Positions 1-7,600 of a stretch of DNA of 64,000 nt are shown here, one piece after another. The number at the start of each line of letters is the position of its first letter. The stretch's first letter is position 1. Under the pieces are notes generated by a model that did not search any database, was not told the DNA's origin, and saw only the letters and a program-made list of their open reading frames with translations. The DNA is from Streptomyces sp. Ag109_O5-1 (lineage in GTDB: Bacteria; Actinomycetota; Actinomycetes; Streptomycetales; Streptomycetaceae): contig NZ_RKQF01000001.1 of NCBI RefSeq assembly GCF_003814875.1, forward strand, positions 6,696,001 through 6,760,000, written 5' to 3'. The position numbers and the translations under genes are program-made.

Positions 1-661
1 GCGGCCAGGGGTCGCCGATGGCATGCAGCCCGGCCCCGATCGGGGCGGCCACACCGGTGGCGAGCAGCCCGGCGAGGGTGACCCGGGAGTTGGCCTTCAC
101 CAGCGAGAACCGGGGCGGCAGGAGGCGGGGCACGACGGCACTGCGCACCACCCCGTACGCCTTGGACGCGACCAGCACGCCGAGCGCGGCCGGATACAGC
201 TCCAGGCCGCCGCCGGCCACCGCCCCGGAGACCACCAGCGCGAGCAGCGCCCGGGCGAGCATGGAGGCGGCCATCGCGGCGCGGCGGCCGTGCGGGAGGC
301 GGTCGAGAAGGGGGCCGATGACGGGGGCGAGGACGGTGAAGGGCGCCATGGTGATGGCGAGGTAGAGCGCGACGCGCCCCCGGGCCTCGTCGGTGGGTAC
401 GGAGAAGAACACGGTCGAGGCGAGCGCGACGGTGATCATCACGTCACCCGCGCCGTTGACCGCGTGCAGCTCGATCAGCTTGCCGAGGCCGGACTCACCG
501 GCGCCGTGCGCGTGCGTGGCCTTGCGGATACCCCGGGCGGTTCCGGTCACCGGGAGGTGCAGGGCACGCCCGACGGAGCGGGCGGCACCGCGCATCCGGC
601 CCGCACCGCTACCGACCCCGACGGCACGTTGGGGTGACCTCGCGGTTGCCACGTGCTTCAT
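1..661 (-). CDS. MFS transporter, N-terminal part (runs off the left edge)
   Basis: Reading the minus strand from the ATG at 661 gives an open frame of about 220 residues that continues past the window edge. A basic, unstructured stretch of about 55 residues precedes hydrophobic segments. One of these is followed by PVIGPLLDRLPHGRRA, which resembles the cytoplasmic loop between TM2 and TM3 of major facilitator transporters (D-R-x-x-x-G-R/K-R). Helices rich in Ala, Leu and Val follow. The substrate cannot be told. The gene diverges from the DUF3027 gene to its right. Only the N-terminal half is visible, so full length and number of helices are unknown. Confidence 0.8.
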   Translation of the reverse strand, partial: MKHVATARSPQRAVGVGSGAGRMRGAARSVGRALHLPVTGTARGIRKATHAHGAGESGLGKLIELHAVNGAGDVMITVALASTVFFSVPTDEARGRVALYLAITMAPFTVLAPVIGPLLDRLPHGRRAAMAASMLARALLALVVSGAVAGGGLELYPAALGVLVASKAYGVVRSAVVPRLLPPRFSLVKANSRVTLAGLLATGVAAPIGAGLHAIGDPWP

Positions 662-1049
662 AGTGCCCTGAGTATGCGGCCCCCAGTGCACTTTGTGGCC
701 AAGCGAGTCCGAGCACCCCGTGAGACGCTCTCGCTCGTAGCGCCCCGTCAGGGGCGCGGGGAACTGCGCGCCCAGCCCTCACTCACCCGCAGCCCGCGAC
801 GATGCAGTCCCCCCTCCCCGCACCGCCTTCGACCCAGGGCCGCCGCCCAGGCACCGCGCCGGACTGTCCCCCACCACCGGCGACGGGGTAGCGTGCCTAT
901 CTCAGCCATACATAACGCACAATGGATGGCAGAGGTGCGCCCGAGCGCGATCGGACGCGGACGTCGATGCGGCCCACAGGTCCGCTCCGTCCGCCCCACC
1001 GCCGGAGGCAGCCGCACTCGTGAGACGGCGTAGGAGAGAAGCGATACCT
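662..1049. other. Divergent intergenic region, 388 bp
   Basis: It separates the minus-strand MFS gene from the plus-strand DUF3027 gene and must hold both promoters. It contains one copy of the GGGGCGCGGGGAACTGCGCG repeat (741-779). I see no convincing coding frame; the open frames here lack codon bias and recognisable motifs. The purine-rich sequence TAGGAGAGAA at 1031-1040 is the ribosome binding site for the gene at 1050. Confidence 0.5.
741..779 (+). repeat. Streptomyces intergenic repeat (GGGGCGCGGGGAACTGCGCG family)
   Basis: CGCCCC-GTCA-GGGGCG forms a short hairpin and is followed by CGGGGAACTGCGCGCCCAGCC. Related copies occur at 7523, 10120, 16809, 40674, 44875, 54942 and 57451 in this window, in both orientations and always in or at the edge of intergenic gaps. 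Confidence 0.7.
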
Positions 1050-1976
1050 GTGAGCGCAGCGACAACGCGAAGCCGCACCCCCGACCGTCTGTGCGCCGAG
1101 GCGGTCGACCTCGCCCGCGCCGCCGCCGAGGAGGCCGCAGCACCCGGAGTGGTGGGCGAGCACGCCGGCGTGGTGGCGGAGGGCGATCGCGTCGTCACGC
1201 ACTTCTTCGCCTGCAAGGAACTCGGCTACCGCGGCTGGCGCTGGGCGGTGACGGTGGCCCGCGCCTCCCGCGCCAAGGTCGTCACGCTGGACGAGGTGGT
1301 CCTCCTCCCCGGCTCTGACGCCCTCCTCGCCCCCGAGTGGGTGCCGTGGAGCGAGCGGCTGCGCCCCGGCGACATGGGCCCCGGCGACCTGCTGCCCACC
1401 GAGGCCGAGGACCTCCGTCTGGAACCCGGCTACAGCGGCGAGGACGAGCCGGCCGCGGACTCCCCGGTCTCGGCGGAGATGGAGGAGCTGGCGGAGGCGG
1501 AGGACGCCGAGGTCACCGCGGGCACCCCCGCCCATCTCCCCACGGTCCCCACCCGGGGCACGATCGCCTCGGTCGCCGAGGAACTCGGCATGCGCCGCGC
1601 CCGGGTTCTGTCCCGCTACGGCCTGCACACCGCCGCCGACCGCTGGGAGGAGGCGTTCGGTGCCAAGACCCCCATGGCCCAGGCGGCCCCCGCGACCTGC
1701 GTCAGCTGCGGCTTCCTGAGCCCCATCGGCGGCTCCCTCGGCCAGGCCTTCGGCGTCTGCGCCAACGAGTTCTCGCCGGCCGACGGCCGGGTGGTCTCCC
1801 TCTCCTACGGCTGCGGCGGCCACTCGGAGGCCGCGGTCATGCCGAAGCCTCCGGTGGTGGCGCCCCCGGTGATCGACGAGACCCGCGTCGATCCCTTCCC
1901 GCTCCGGCCCGCCGCGGACTCCGGTTCGGTCCCGGCGGCCTCGGACGAGGAGACGGCGGAGCTGGGGCACTCCTAG
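1050..1976 (+). CDS. DUF3027 family protein
   Basis: A 308-residue protein matching the actinobacterial DUF3027 family: an N-terminal domain with GYRGWRWAVTVARA and VTLDEVVLLPG blocks, an acidic linker at about residues 130-165, and a C-terminal region with CVSCGF, a further Cys and YGCGGHSE, which looks like a metal-binding cluster. I chose GTG 1050 because TAGGAGAGAA lies at proper distance; a GTG at 1020 in the same frame has no such site. Function is unknown. It sits 365 bp upstream of the sacsin-like ATPase gene in the same orientation. Confidence 0.85.
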   Translation: MSAATTRSRTPDRLCAEAVDLARAAAEEAAAPGVVGEHAGVVAEGDRVVTHFFACKELGYRGWRWAVTVARASRAKVVTLDEVVLLPGSDALLAPEWVPWSERLRPGDMGPGDLLPTEAEDLRLEPGYSGEDEPAADSPVSAEMEELAEAEDAEVTAGTPAHLPTVPTRGTIASVAEELGMRRARVLSRYGLHTAADRWEEAFGAKTPMAQAAPATCVSCGFLSPIGGSLGQAFGVCANEFSPADGRVVSLSYGCGGHSEAAVMPKPPVVAPPVIDETRVDPFPLRPAADSGSVPAASDEETAELGHS

Positions 1977-2341
1977 CCGACGCCGCTTCACCACGGGCCG
2001 CCCGCGAGGTGCGGGAGGCCTGCGGTGGCGTTTCTCCGGTGTGTCTTTCTCCTTGTGGTCCTCCGGGGCTTTCTCCTCGCGTGTCCTTCGGTTCGGGATT
2101 GACGGCCCGCGGGCCGTGGCCCATGAGCCCGAGGCCCGCGTTCCCGGACGCCGGGCGCGCCCCGTCCGGGTGAGCCGGGGCCGGTGTGCGGGGTGGCTCG
2201 GCCTCTTCACCCTGACCCGTCGAGCGGCCGGGCGGCACGGTCGCCACCACCCACAGGCTCCCGGCCAAGGTCGGCGGCCTCCAGCAGAAGACCCCCCGGT
2301 GAGGCGGTACCTTCGTGCTCACGTCGACGAGGAGAGTGAAC
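1977..2341. other. Intergenic region with a 16-bp palindrome
   Basis: No gene is evident in these 365 bp. ACGGCCCGCGGGCCGT (2102-2117) is a perfect palindrome and could be a terminator stem or an operator. The 3' end carries GAGGAGAGTGAAC, the ribosome binding site of the next gene. I see no clear promoter hexamers. Confidence 0.4.
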
Positions 2342-5300
2342 GTGAGCAAGTTCGTGCGGCCCGCCGCCGAGGGCGCCGACCCCTTCGGCACCGCCCGCCT
2401 GCGCCGCGGTGTCCTCGACGCCTGGGCCACCAGCCCCGCCCGCTTCCGTGAGGACGCCAACGCCGAGGAGGACCTGGTCCTCGGGGGGTACCGGGACCGG
2501 CTCGTCGTGGAGCTCGCGCAGAACGCGGCCGACGCGGCGGCGAGGGCCGGCGTCCCGGGCCGGTTCCGGCTCACCCTCCGCGACGGCGTCCTGTTCGCCG
2601 CCAACACCGGCGCCCCGCTGGACGCGGCCGGCGTCGAGTCCCTCTCCACCCTGCGCGCCTCCGCCAAGCGGGGGGACGACGAGGGGGCGGTGGGGCGGTT
2701 CGGTGTCGGCTTCGCCGCCGTGCTGGCGGTGACGGACGAGCCCGCGGTCGTGGGACGGCACGGCGGGGTCCGCTGGTCCCTGCCCGAGGCCCGGGAACTG
2801 GCCGAGGAGACCGCCCGTAACAGCCCCGGGCTCGGCGACGAGATCCGCCGCCGGGACGGCCATGTGCCGCTGCTCCGGCTCCCGTTCGCGGCCGAGGGCA
2901 CCGCCCCGGACCCGTACGACACGGTCGTGATCCTGCCGCTGCGGGACACGGCGGCCACCGACCTCGCCGAGCGTCTCCTCGACGCCGTGGACGACGCCCT
3001 CCTGCTCGCCCTGCCGGGTCTGGAGGAGGTCGTGATCGAGACGGCCGACGCCACCCGCACCCTGCGCCGCCGCGCCGACGGCGCGCTCACCGTCGTGGAG
3101 GACTCCCAGGAGGGCACGACCCTCTGGCGTACCGTCTCCGCGCACGGGCCGCTCACCCCCGACCTGCTCGCCGACCGCCCGGTCGAGGAGCGGCTGCGCC
3201 CGCACTGGTCGCTGACCTGGGCCGTGCCCACGGACTCGGCGGGCGCCCCCGACCGGCCGCGCACCGCCGCCGTCGTGCACGCCCCCACCCCCAGCGACGA
3301 GCCCCTTGGCGTCCCCGCCCTCCTCATCGCCTCCTTCCCCCTCGACACCACCCGCCGGCACGCGGCCCCCGGCCCGCTCACCGACTTCCTGGTGCAGCGC
3401 GCGGCCGACGCGTACGCCGAACTCCTCGCCGACTGGCGGCCGGTGGGGGAGGGGATCATCCACCTCGTGCCCGGCCCGCTCGGCAAGGGCGAACTGGACG
3501 GCGCGCTGCGCCAGGCGATCCTGGAGCGGCTGCCGCGCACCGCGTTCCTGCCGCCCGCCGTCGACGCGGCCGACGACTCCGACCTTCCCGAGGCACTGCG
3601 TCCGCGCGATGCCGAGATCGTCGAAGGGGCGGGGGCCGACACGGTCCGCGTCCTCGCCGAGGTCCTTCCGACCCTCCTGCCCGCCGGGCTGGAACGCCGC
3701 GTCGAGCTGCGCACGCTGTCCGTCGCCCGGCTCCCGCTCGCCGACGCCGTCGACCGGCTGGCCGGACTGGAGAAGGACCCGGACTGGTGGTGGCGGCTCT
3801 ACGACAGCCTCGCGGGCGTCGACCCGGAACGGCTGTCCGGACTGCCGGTGCCGCTGGCGGACGGCCGTACGACCATCGGGCCCCGCCAGGTCCTCCTGCC
3901 CACCCCCGACGCGACCGTCATCGACCCCGAGGTCCTGGCCCGGCTCGGCCTCAAGGTCGCCCACGAGGACGTCGCCCACCCCCTTCTGGAGAAGCTCGGT
4001 GCTCTCCCCGCGTCCCCGCGCGCGGTGCTCACCACCCCGCAGGTGCGGGCCGCCGTGGCGGCCTCGCTCGACGACGAGGGGGGCGTGAACTGGGAGGAGG
4101 AAGCCCCGGACGCCGAGGAGTTGGCGGACACGGTGCTGGCGCTGGTCCGGGACGCCGGCCTTGAACCCGGTGACGAGCCCTGGCTGGGCGCCCTCGCCCT
4201 GCCAGACGAGGACGGCGAGCTGGCCCCTGCGGGTGAACTGGTCCTGCCCGGCAGCGCGTTCGCCCGGGTGATCAGAGAGGACGAACTGGCTTCCGTGGCC
4301 GCCGACCTGGCGGAGAAGTGGGGTGAGCAGCCGCTGGCCGCCTGCGGTGTGCTCGCCAACTTCGCGCTCGTCCGCGCCACCGACGTCGTGCTGGACCCGG
4401 ACGAACTGGAGCCGCGCGAGGGCGACTTCGCCGAACCCGACGACGCGGGCCTGCTCGACGCCGTCGACGTCTGGTGCGAGGACATCCTCGACCGCTTCCC
4501 GGACACGCCCGTGCCGCCGGTCGCCACCGAGCTGATCGCCGTCCGCGACCTCGACCTGGTCGACGAGGACCGCTGGCCGGAGGCGCTCGCCCTCCTCGCC
4601 CAGCCCCCGCTCCGTGACGCCCTCACCCAGCCGGTCCGCATCCTGCTGCCGGACGGCACCCATGAGGTCGTACGGCCGTACACCGCCTGGTGGCTGCGCG
4701 GCCATCCGGTTCTCGACGGCCGCCGACCCGCCGGACTGCTGGCCGCCGGCGGCGACCCGTTGCTGCGCGGTCTCTACGAGGAGGCCGACGCGACCGGCTT
4801 CGAGGACGAGCAGGTGCTGCGGGCGCTGGGCGTACGGACCTCGGTGGCGGCGCTCCTCGACGAGCCCGGCGGTGCCGCCGAGCTCCTGGACCGCCTCGCC
4901 GACCCGGACCGCCCGGTCACCTCCGGTCAACTGCACGCCCTGTACGGAGCCTTGGCCGACCTCGACCCCGAACAGGTCACGCTTCCCGACGACGTGCGGG
5001 CCGTGGTCGACGGCCGGGTCGAGGTCGTGGACGCGGCGGACGCGGTGGTCGTGGACTCGCCGGACCTGCTGCCGTTCACGACCGGTGTGCCGTTGCTGCC
5101 CGTACGGCCGTTCCGGGCCGCGGAGTTGGCCGAGCTGTTCCAGGTGCGGCGGCTGAGCGAGTCCGTGACGGGTTCGGTCGACTCGGAGGGCGCGGAACAC
5201 GACGTCCCCGAGTCGGTGCACGTCCTGCTCGGCCCGCGCACCCCGGAGACGTACGTCGAGCACGAGGAACTGGTGGTCGACGGCGTCGAGATCGACTGGC

Positions 5301-5461
5301 GGCTCACCGGGGACGGCGTCCTGCACGCGGCGACCCTGGAGGGCGTGGCCGCCGGTCTCGCCTGGGCCGCGGGCCAGTGGCCGCGCCGCTTCGAGGTGGC
5401 CGCGCTGCTGGAGGACCCGTCGAGGACGGAGGAGCTGGCGCGGGACCGCTGGTTCGACTGA
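2342..5461 (+). CDS. Large protein with sacsin/HSP90-type N-terminal ATPase domain
   Basis: A 1,039-residue protein. Its N-terminus carries a GHKL (Bergerat) ATP site: N-box ELAQNAADAA (about residues 57-66, with E, N and D in place), AANTGAPLD (about 86-94) and GRFGVGFAAVL (about 118-128), with SAKRGDDEGAVG as a lid-like loop. This matches the 'sacsin N-terminal ATP-binding-like' proteins of actinobacteria. The remaining roughly 850 residues are acidic, soluble and not assigned by me. GTG 2342 is chosen over GTG 2315 because GAGGAG sits 6-8 bases before it. Sacsin relatives are chaperone-like; a protein-quality role here is inference. Confidence 0.85.
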   Translation: MSKFVRPAAEGADPFGTARLRRGVLDAWATSPARFREDANAEEDLVLGGYRDRLVVELAQNAADAAARAGVPGRFRLTLRDGVLFAANTGAPLDAAGVESLSTLRASAKRGDDEGAVGRFGVGFAAVLAVTDEPAVVGRHGGVRWSLPEARELAEETARNSPGLGDEIRRRDGHVPLLRLPFAAEGTAPDPYDTVVILPLRDTAATDLAERLLDAVDDALLLALPGLEEVVIETADATRTLRRRADGALTVVEDSQEGTTLWRTVSAHGPLTPDLLADRPVEERLRPHWSLTWAVPTDSAGAPDRPRTAAVVHAPTPSDEPLGVPALLIASFPLDTTRRHAAPGPLTDFLVQRAADAYAELLADWRPVGEGIIHLVPGPLGKGELDGALRQAILERLPRTAFLPPAVDAADDSDLPEALRPRDAEIVEGAGADTVRVLAEVLPTLLPAGLERRVELRTLSVARLPLADAVDRLAGLEKDPDWWWRLYDSLAGVDPERLSGLPVPLADGRTTIGPRQVLLPTPDATVIDPEVLARLGLKVAHEDVAHPLLEKLGALPASPRAVLTTPQVRAAVAASLDDEGGVNWEEEAPDAEELADTVLALVRDAGLEPGDEPWLGALALPDEDGELAPAGELVLPGSAFARVIREDELASVAADLAEKWGEQPLAACGVLANFALVRATDVVLDPDELEPREGDFAEPDDAGLLDAVDVWCEDILDRFPDTPVPPVATELIAVRDLDLVDEDRWPEALALLAQPPLRDALTQPVRILLPDGTHEVVRPYTAWWLRGHPVLDGRRPAGLLAAGGDPLLRGLYEEADATGFEDEQVLRALGVRTSVAALLDEPGGAAELLDRLADPDRPVTSGQLHALYGALADLDPEQVTLPDDVRAVVDGRVEVVDAADAVVVDSPDLLPFTTGVPLLPVRPFRAAELAELFQVRRLSESVTGSVDSEGAEHDVPESVHVLLGPRTPETYVEHEELVVDGVEIDWRLTGDGVLHAATLEGVAAGLAWAAGQWPRRFEVAALLEDPSRTEELARDRWFD

Positions 5462-5521
5462 ACTTCACGGATCGCACACAACGTCCAGACGGCGTACAAC
5501 CGTTCCCCTGCTCCCGAGGTC

Positions 5522-5552
5522 TGATCACACGAGCCACAAGGCTCACCGATCA
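5522..5552 (+). promoter_or_regulatory. Two-helix hairpin in the 5' region, copy A
   Basis: TGATC (5522-5526) pairs with GATCA (5548-5552), and GAGCC (5531-5535) pairs with GGCTC (5540-5544) around an ACAA loop. It lies in a 65-base block (5493-5557) that aligns without gaps with 6590-6654 upstream of the paralogous gene. The inner helix differs there by a compensatory change (see 6619). It could be a 5' UTR element or a protein operator. Confidence 0.5.
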
Positions 5553-5571
5553 CTTCCATGCAGGGGAACGC

Positions 5572-6507
5572 ATGCGTATACGTGCCACTGTGGCCGCCGT
5601 CTCCGGCGCCCTGGCTCTCTCCGCTTTCGCCATGCCGGCCGCGCAGGCCGCCGGCGGCTCCTCGTACACCCCCGCCGACCTGGCGAAGTTCGCCTCCGTC
5701 GCGCAGCATGCCGCGTCCGGCCGGTCCGCGTACACCGCGTCGACCGCCGCTGACACCGGCACGCCGTACACGCTGGACCTGTCCTTCTCCAACGTGAAGA
5801 TCAACAAGGGCAAGCCGATTGCGGCGGGCATCGGCGGCCATGTGTCGGTGCCGGTGACCTTCTCGGTGAAGCACGCCGCGGACGTGAACATCCACGCGGA
5901 CGACTTCATTCTGGCCGTCGACCTCTACCGCGGCTCCTACGACGACCCGAGCGGGATCCTCGTCGGCGAGGACCTGCCGACCTGCACGGACACCTCGACC
6001 ACCACCGCCGACTGCAAGGGCACCATCGACATCTACCCGGGCGATGAGCTGTCGAACGCCGACGCCACCACCTGGAAGGCGGAGGGAGGCGCGCTCGCCC
6101 TCAACGGCCAGGACCCGACCGACCCCAACGTCGACCTGAGCAAGATCGGTTTCGTCGACTACCCGTCCCTGACCACCGTCAAGCTCCAGCGCGTGTCCAG
6201 GCTGACGGTCAACGCGGCCCCCGAGCCGGTCAAGAAGGGCAGGACCGTCACGGTCACCGGCAAGCTGACCCGCGCCAACTGGGACACCAGCACGTACACG
6301 GGCTACGCCAACCAGTCCGTGAAGCTCCAGTTCCGCAAGAAGGGCTCCAGCACCTACACCACGCTGAAGACCATCAAGACGTCCTCGACGGGCACCCTGA
6401 AGACCACGACCAAGGCGACGGTGGACGGTTACTACCGCTACTCCTTCGCGGGCACGTCCACGACCCCGGCGGTCAACGCCACGGGTGACTACGTCGACGT
6501 GAAGTAG
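5572..6507 (+). CDS. Secreted protein with C-terminal beta-sandwich-like repeat (paralogue 1)
   Basis: 311 residues. The N-terminus MRIRATVAAVSGALALSAFA followed by MPAAQAAG is a Sec signal peptide. The mature part has a variable N-terminal segment, a domain with two Cys (TCTDTSTTTADC), and a C-terminal domain beginning PEPVKKGRTVTVTGKLTRANW and ending in GYYRYSFAGTSTTPAVNATGDYVDV, which reads like an immunoglobulin/calcium-binding-type beta sandwich. It is close to identical in the C-terminal half to the next gene, so the pair arose by tandem duplication. This copy has about 35 extra residues after the signal peptide. The start is set by GGGGAACGC before ATG. Function unknown. Confidence 0.85.
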   Translation: MRIRATVAAVSGALALSAFAMPAAQAAGGSSYTPADLAKFASVAQHAASGRSAYTASTAADTGTPYTLDLSFSNVKINKGKPIAAGIGGHVSVPVTFSVKHAADVNIHADDFILAVDLYRGSYDDPSGILVGEDLPTCTDTSTTTADCKGTIDIYPGDELSNADATTWKAEGGALALNGQDPTDPNVDLSKIGFVDYPSLTTVKLQRVSRLTVNAAPEPVKKGRTVTVTGKLTRANWDTSTYTGYANQSVKLQFRKKGSSTYTTLKTIKTSSTGTLKTTTKATVDGYYRYSFAGTSTTPAVNATGDYVDVK

Positions 6508-6536
6508 CAGGCACAGCGGGTAGCCGCAAGGCCATG

Positions 6537-6586
6537 GAGGCGTAATCCGGTCGCAAAGGATTCAAAATCTGGCCGGATTACGCCTC
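6537..6586 (+). terminator. 14-bp perfect inverted repeat after paralogue 1
   Basis: GAGGCGTAATCCGG (6537-6550) and CCGGATTACGCCTC (6573-6586) are exact inverted repeats with a 22-base spacer. It lies 30 bp after the stop of paralogue 1 and just before the promoter region of paralogue 2, so a terminator is the simplest reading. The long AT-containing stem is unusual for this GC level and could also bind a regulator. Confidence 0.55.
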
Positions 6587-6618
6587 ACTCGTACAACCAC
6601 TTGCACTGCTCATGGATC

Positions 6619-6649
6619 TGATCGCGTGAGTCAACAGACTCCCTGATCA
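6619..6649 (+). promoter_or_regulatory. Two-helix hairpin in the 5' region, copy B
   Basis: TGATC (6619-6623) pairs with GATCA (6645-6649), and GAGTC (6628-6632) pairs with GACTC (6637-6641) around an AACA loop. Compared with copy A at 5522, both strands of the inner helix changed together (GAGCC/GGCTC to GAGTC/GACTC) while loop and spacing lengths stayed fixed. Confidence 0.5.
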
Positions 6650-6688
6650 CTTGGGCCCCGCGCCCACTGTTCTCCACCTGGGGAATCC

Positions 6689-7522
6689 ATGCGTATTCGT
6701 GCCACTGTGGCCGCCGTCTCCGGCGCCCTGGCCCTCTCCGCCCTCGCAGTCCCGGCCGCCCAGGCCGTAGGTAACTCGGGCACGCCGTACACGCTGAACG
6801 CCAGCTTCTCGAACCTGTCCATCACCAAGGCGATCAAGGTCGGCACCAGCGCCGCGGTCAGCGTCAAGTACACGTACAAGCTGACCCACGGCGCCGACGT
6901 GAACATCGCCGCGAAGGACTTCTACACGGACGCCATCCTCTACCACGGCTCCTACAGCGACTCGGCCCCCGAGCTGTACGGCGACGCCGACTCCGCGACC
7001 TGCACCGCCACCTCCTCGACCACCGCCAACTGCACGGGTTACATCAACATCCACCCGGCCGACGGTGACCTGGAGAGCGCCTGGGCCGGCAGCTGGAGCG
7101 TGGCCGCCGAGGCCGTCGCCTTCAACGGCCAGAGCCTTTCCAACCCCGACCTGAGCAAGGTCGGCTACAAGGACCAGAGCGGCCTCGCCACCACCCTGGT
7201 CCAGCGCGCGTCCAAGCTGACGGCCGACGCCACCCCCGAGCCGGTCAAGAAGGGCAGGACCATCACGGTCACCGGCTCGCTGACCCGCGCCAACTGGGAC
7301 ACCCACAAGTACTCGGGCTACGGCAGCCAGTCCGTCAAGCTGCAGTTCCGCAAGAAGGGCTCCAGCACCTACACCACGCTGAAGACCATCAAGACGTCCT
7401 CGACGGGCGCGCTGAAGACCACGACGACCGCGACGGTGGACGGCTACTACCGCTACTCCTTCGCCGGCACCTCCACGACCCCGGCGGTCAGCGCCACGGG
7501 CGACTACGTCGACGTGCAGTAA
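6689..7522 (+). CDS. Secreted protein with C-terminal beta-sandwich-like repeat (paralogue 2)
   Basis: 277 residues with signal peptide MRIRATVAAVSGALALSALA ending near VPAAQAV. The mature protein begins almost directly at the conserved GTPYTL block, has the paired Cys segment (TCTATSSTTANC), and the same C-terminal domain as the preceding gene (QFRKKGSSTYTTLKTIKTSS and GYYRYSFAGTSTT are unchanged). It is a tandem duplicate lacking the roughly 35-residue N-terminal insertion of paralogue 1. It has its own upstream region with the hairpin element at 6619, so both genes may respond to one signal. Function unknown; extracellular or cell-wall location inferred. Confidence 0.85.
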   Translation: MRIRATVAAVSGALALSALAVPAAQAVGNSGTPYTLNASFSNLSITKAIKVGTSAAVSVKYTYKLTHGADVNIAAKDFYTDAILYHGSYSDSAPELYGDADSATCTATSSTTANCTGYINIHPADGDLESAWAGSWSVAAEAVAFNGQSLSNPDLSKVGYKDQSGLATTLVQRASKLTADATPEPVKKGRTITVTGSLTRANWDTHKYSGYGSQSVKLQFRKKGSSTYTTLKTIKTSSTGALKTTTTATVDGYYRYSFAGTSTTPAVSATGDYVDVQ

Positions 7523-7580
7523 GCCCCTTTAGGGGCGCGGGGAACTGCGCGATCAGCCCCCACCGGGCCGCGCAGTTCCC
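7523..7580 (+). repeat. Intergenic repeat forming a bidirectional terminator-like stem
   Basis: A GGGGCGCGGGGAACTGCGCG repeat lies between two convergent genes. GGGAACTGCGC (7540-7550) is matched by GCGCAGTTCCC (7570-7580), an 11-bp perfect stem with a 19-base loop. A second stem, GCCCC-TTTA-GGGGC, precedes it. Placement between converging stops at 7522 and 7601 suggests transcription termination for both strands. Confidence 0.6.
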
Positions 7581-7600
7581 ACTACCGCATCACCACCGCA

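Noticed and set aside
2207..5326. 1,039-codon open frame antisense to the sacsin-like gene
   Set aside because: It mirrors the real gene, is Gly/Val/Arg-rich without motifs, and follows from high GC at third codon positions.
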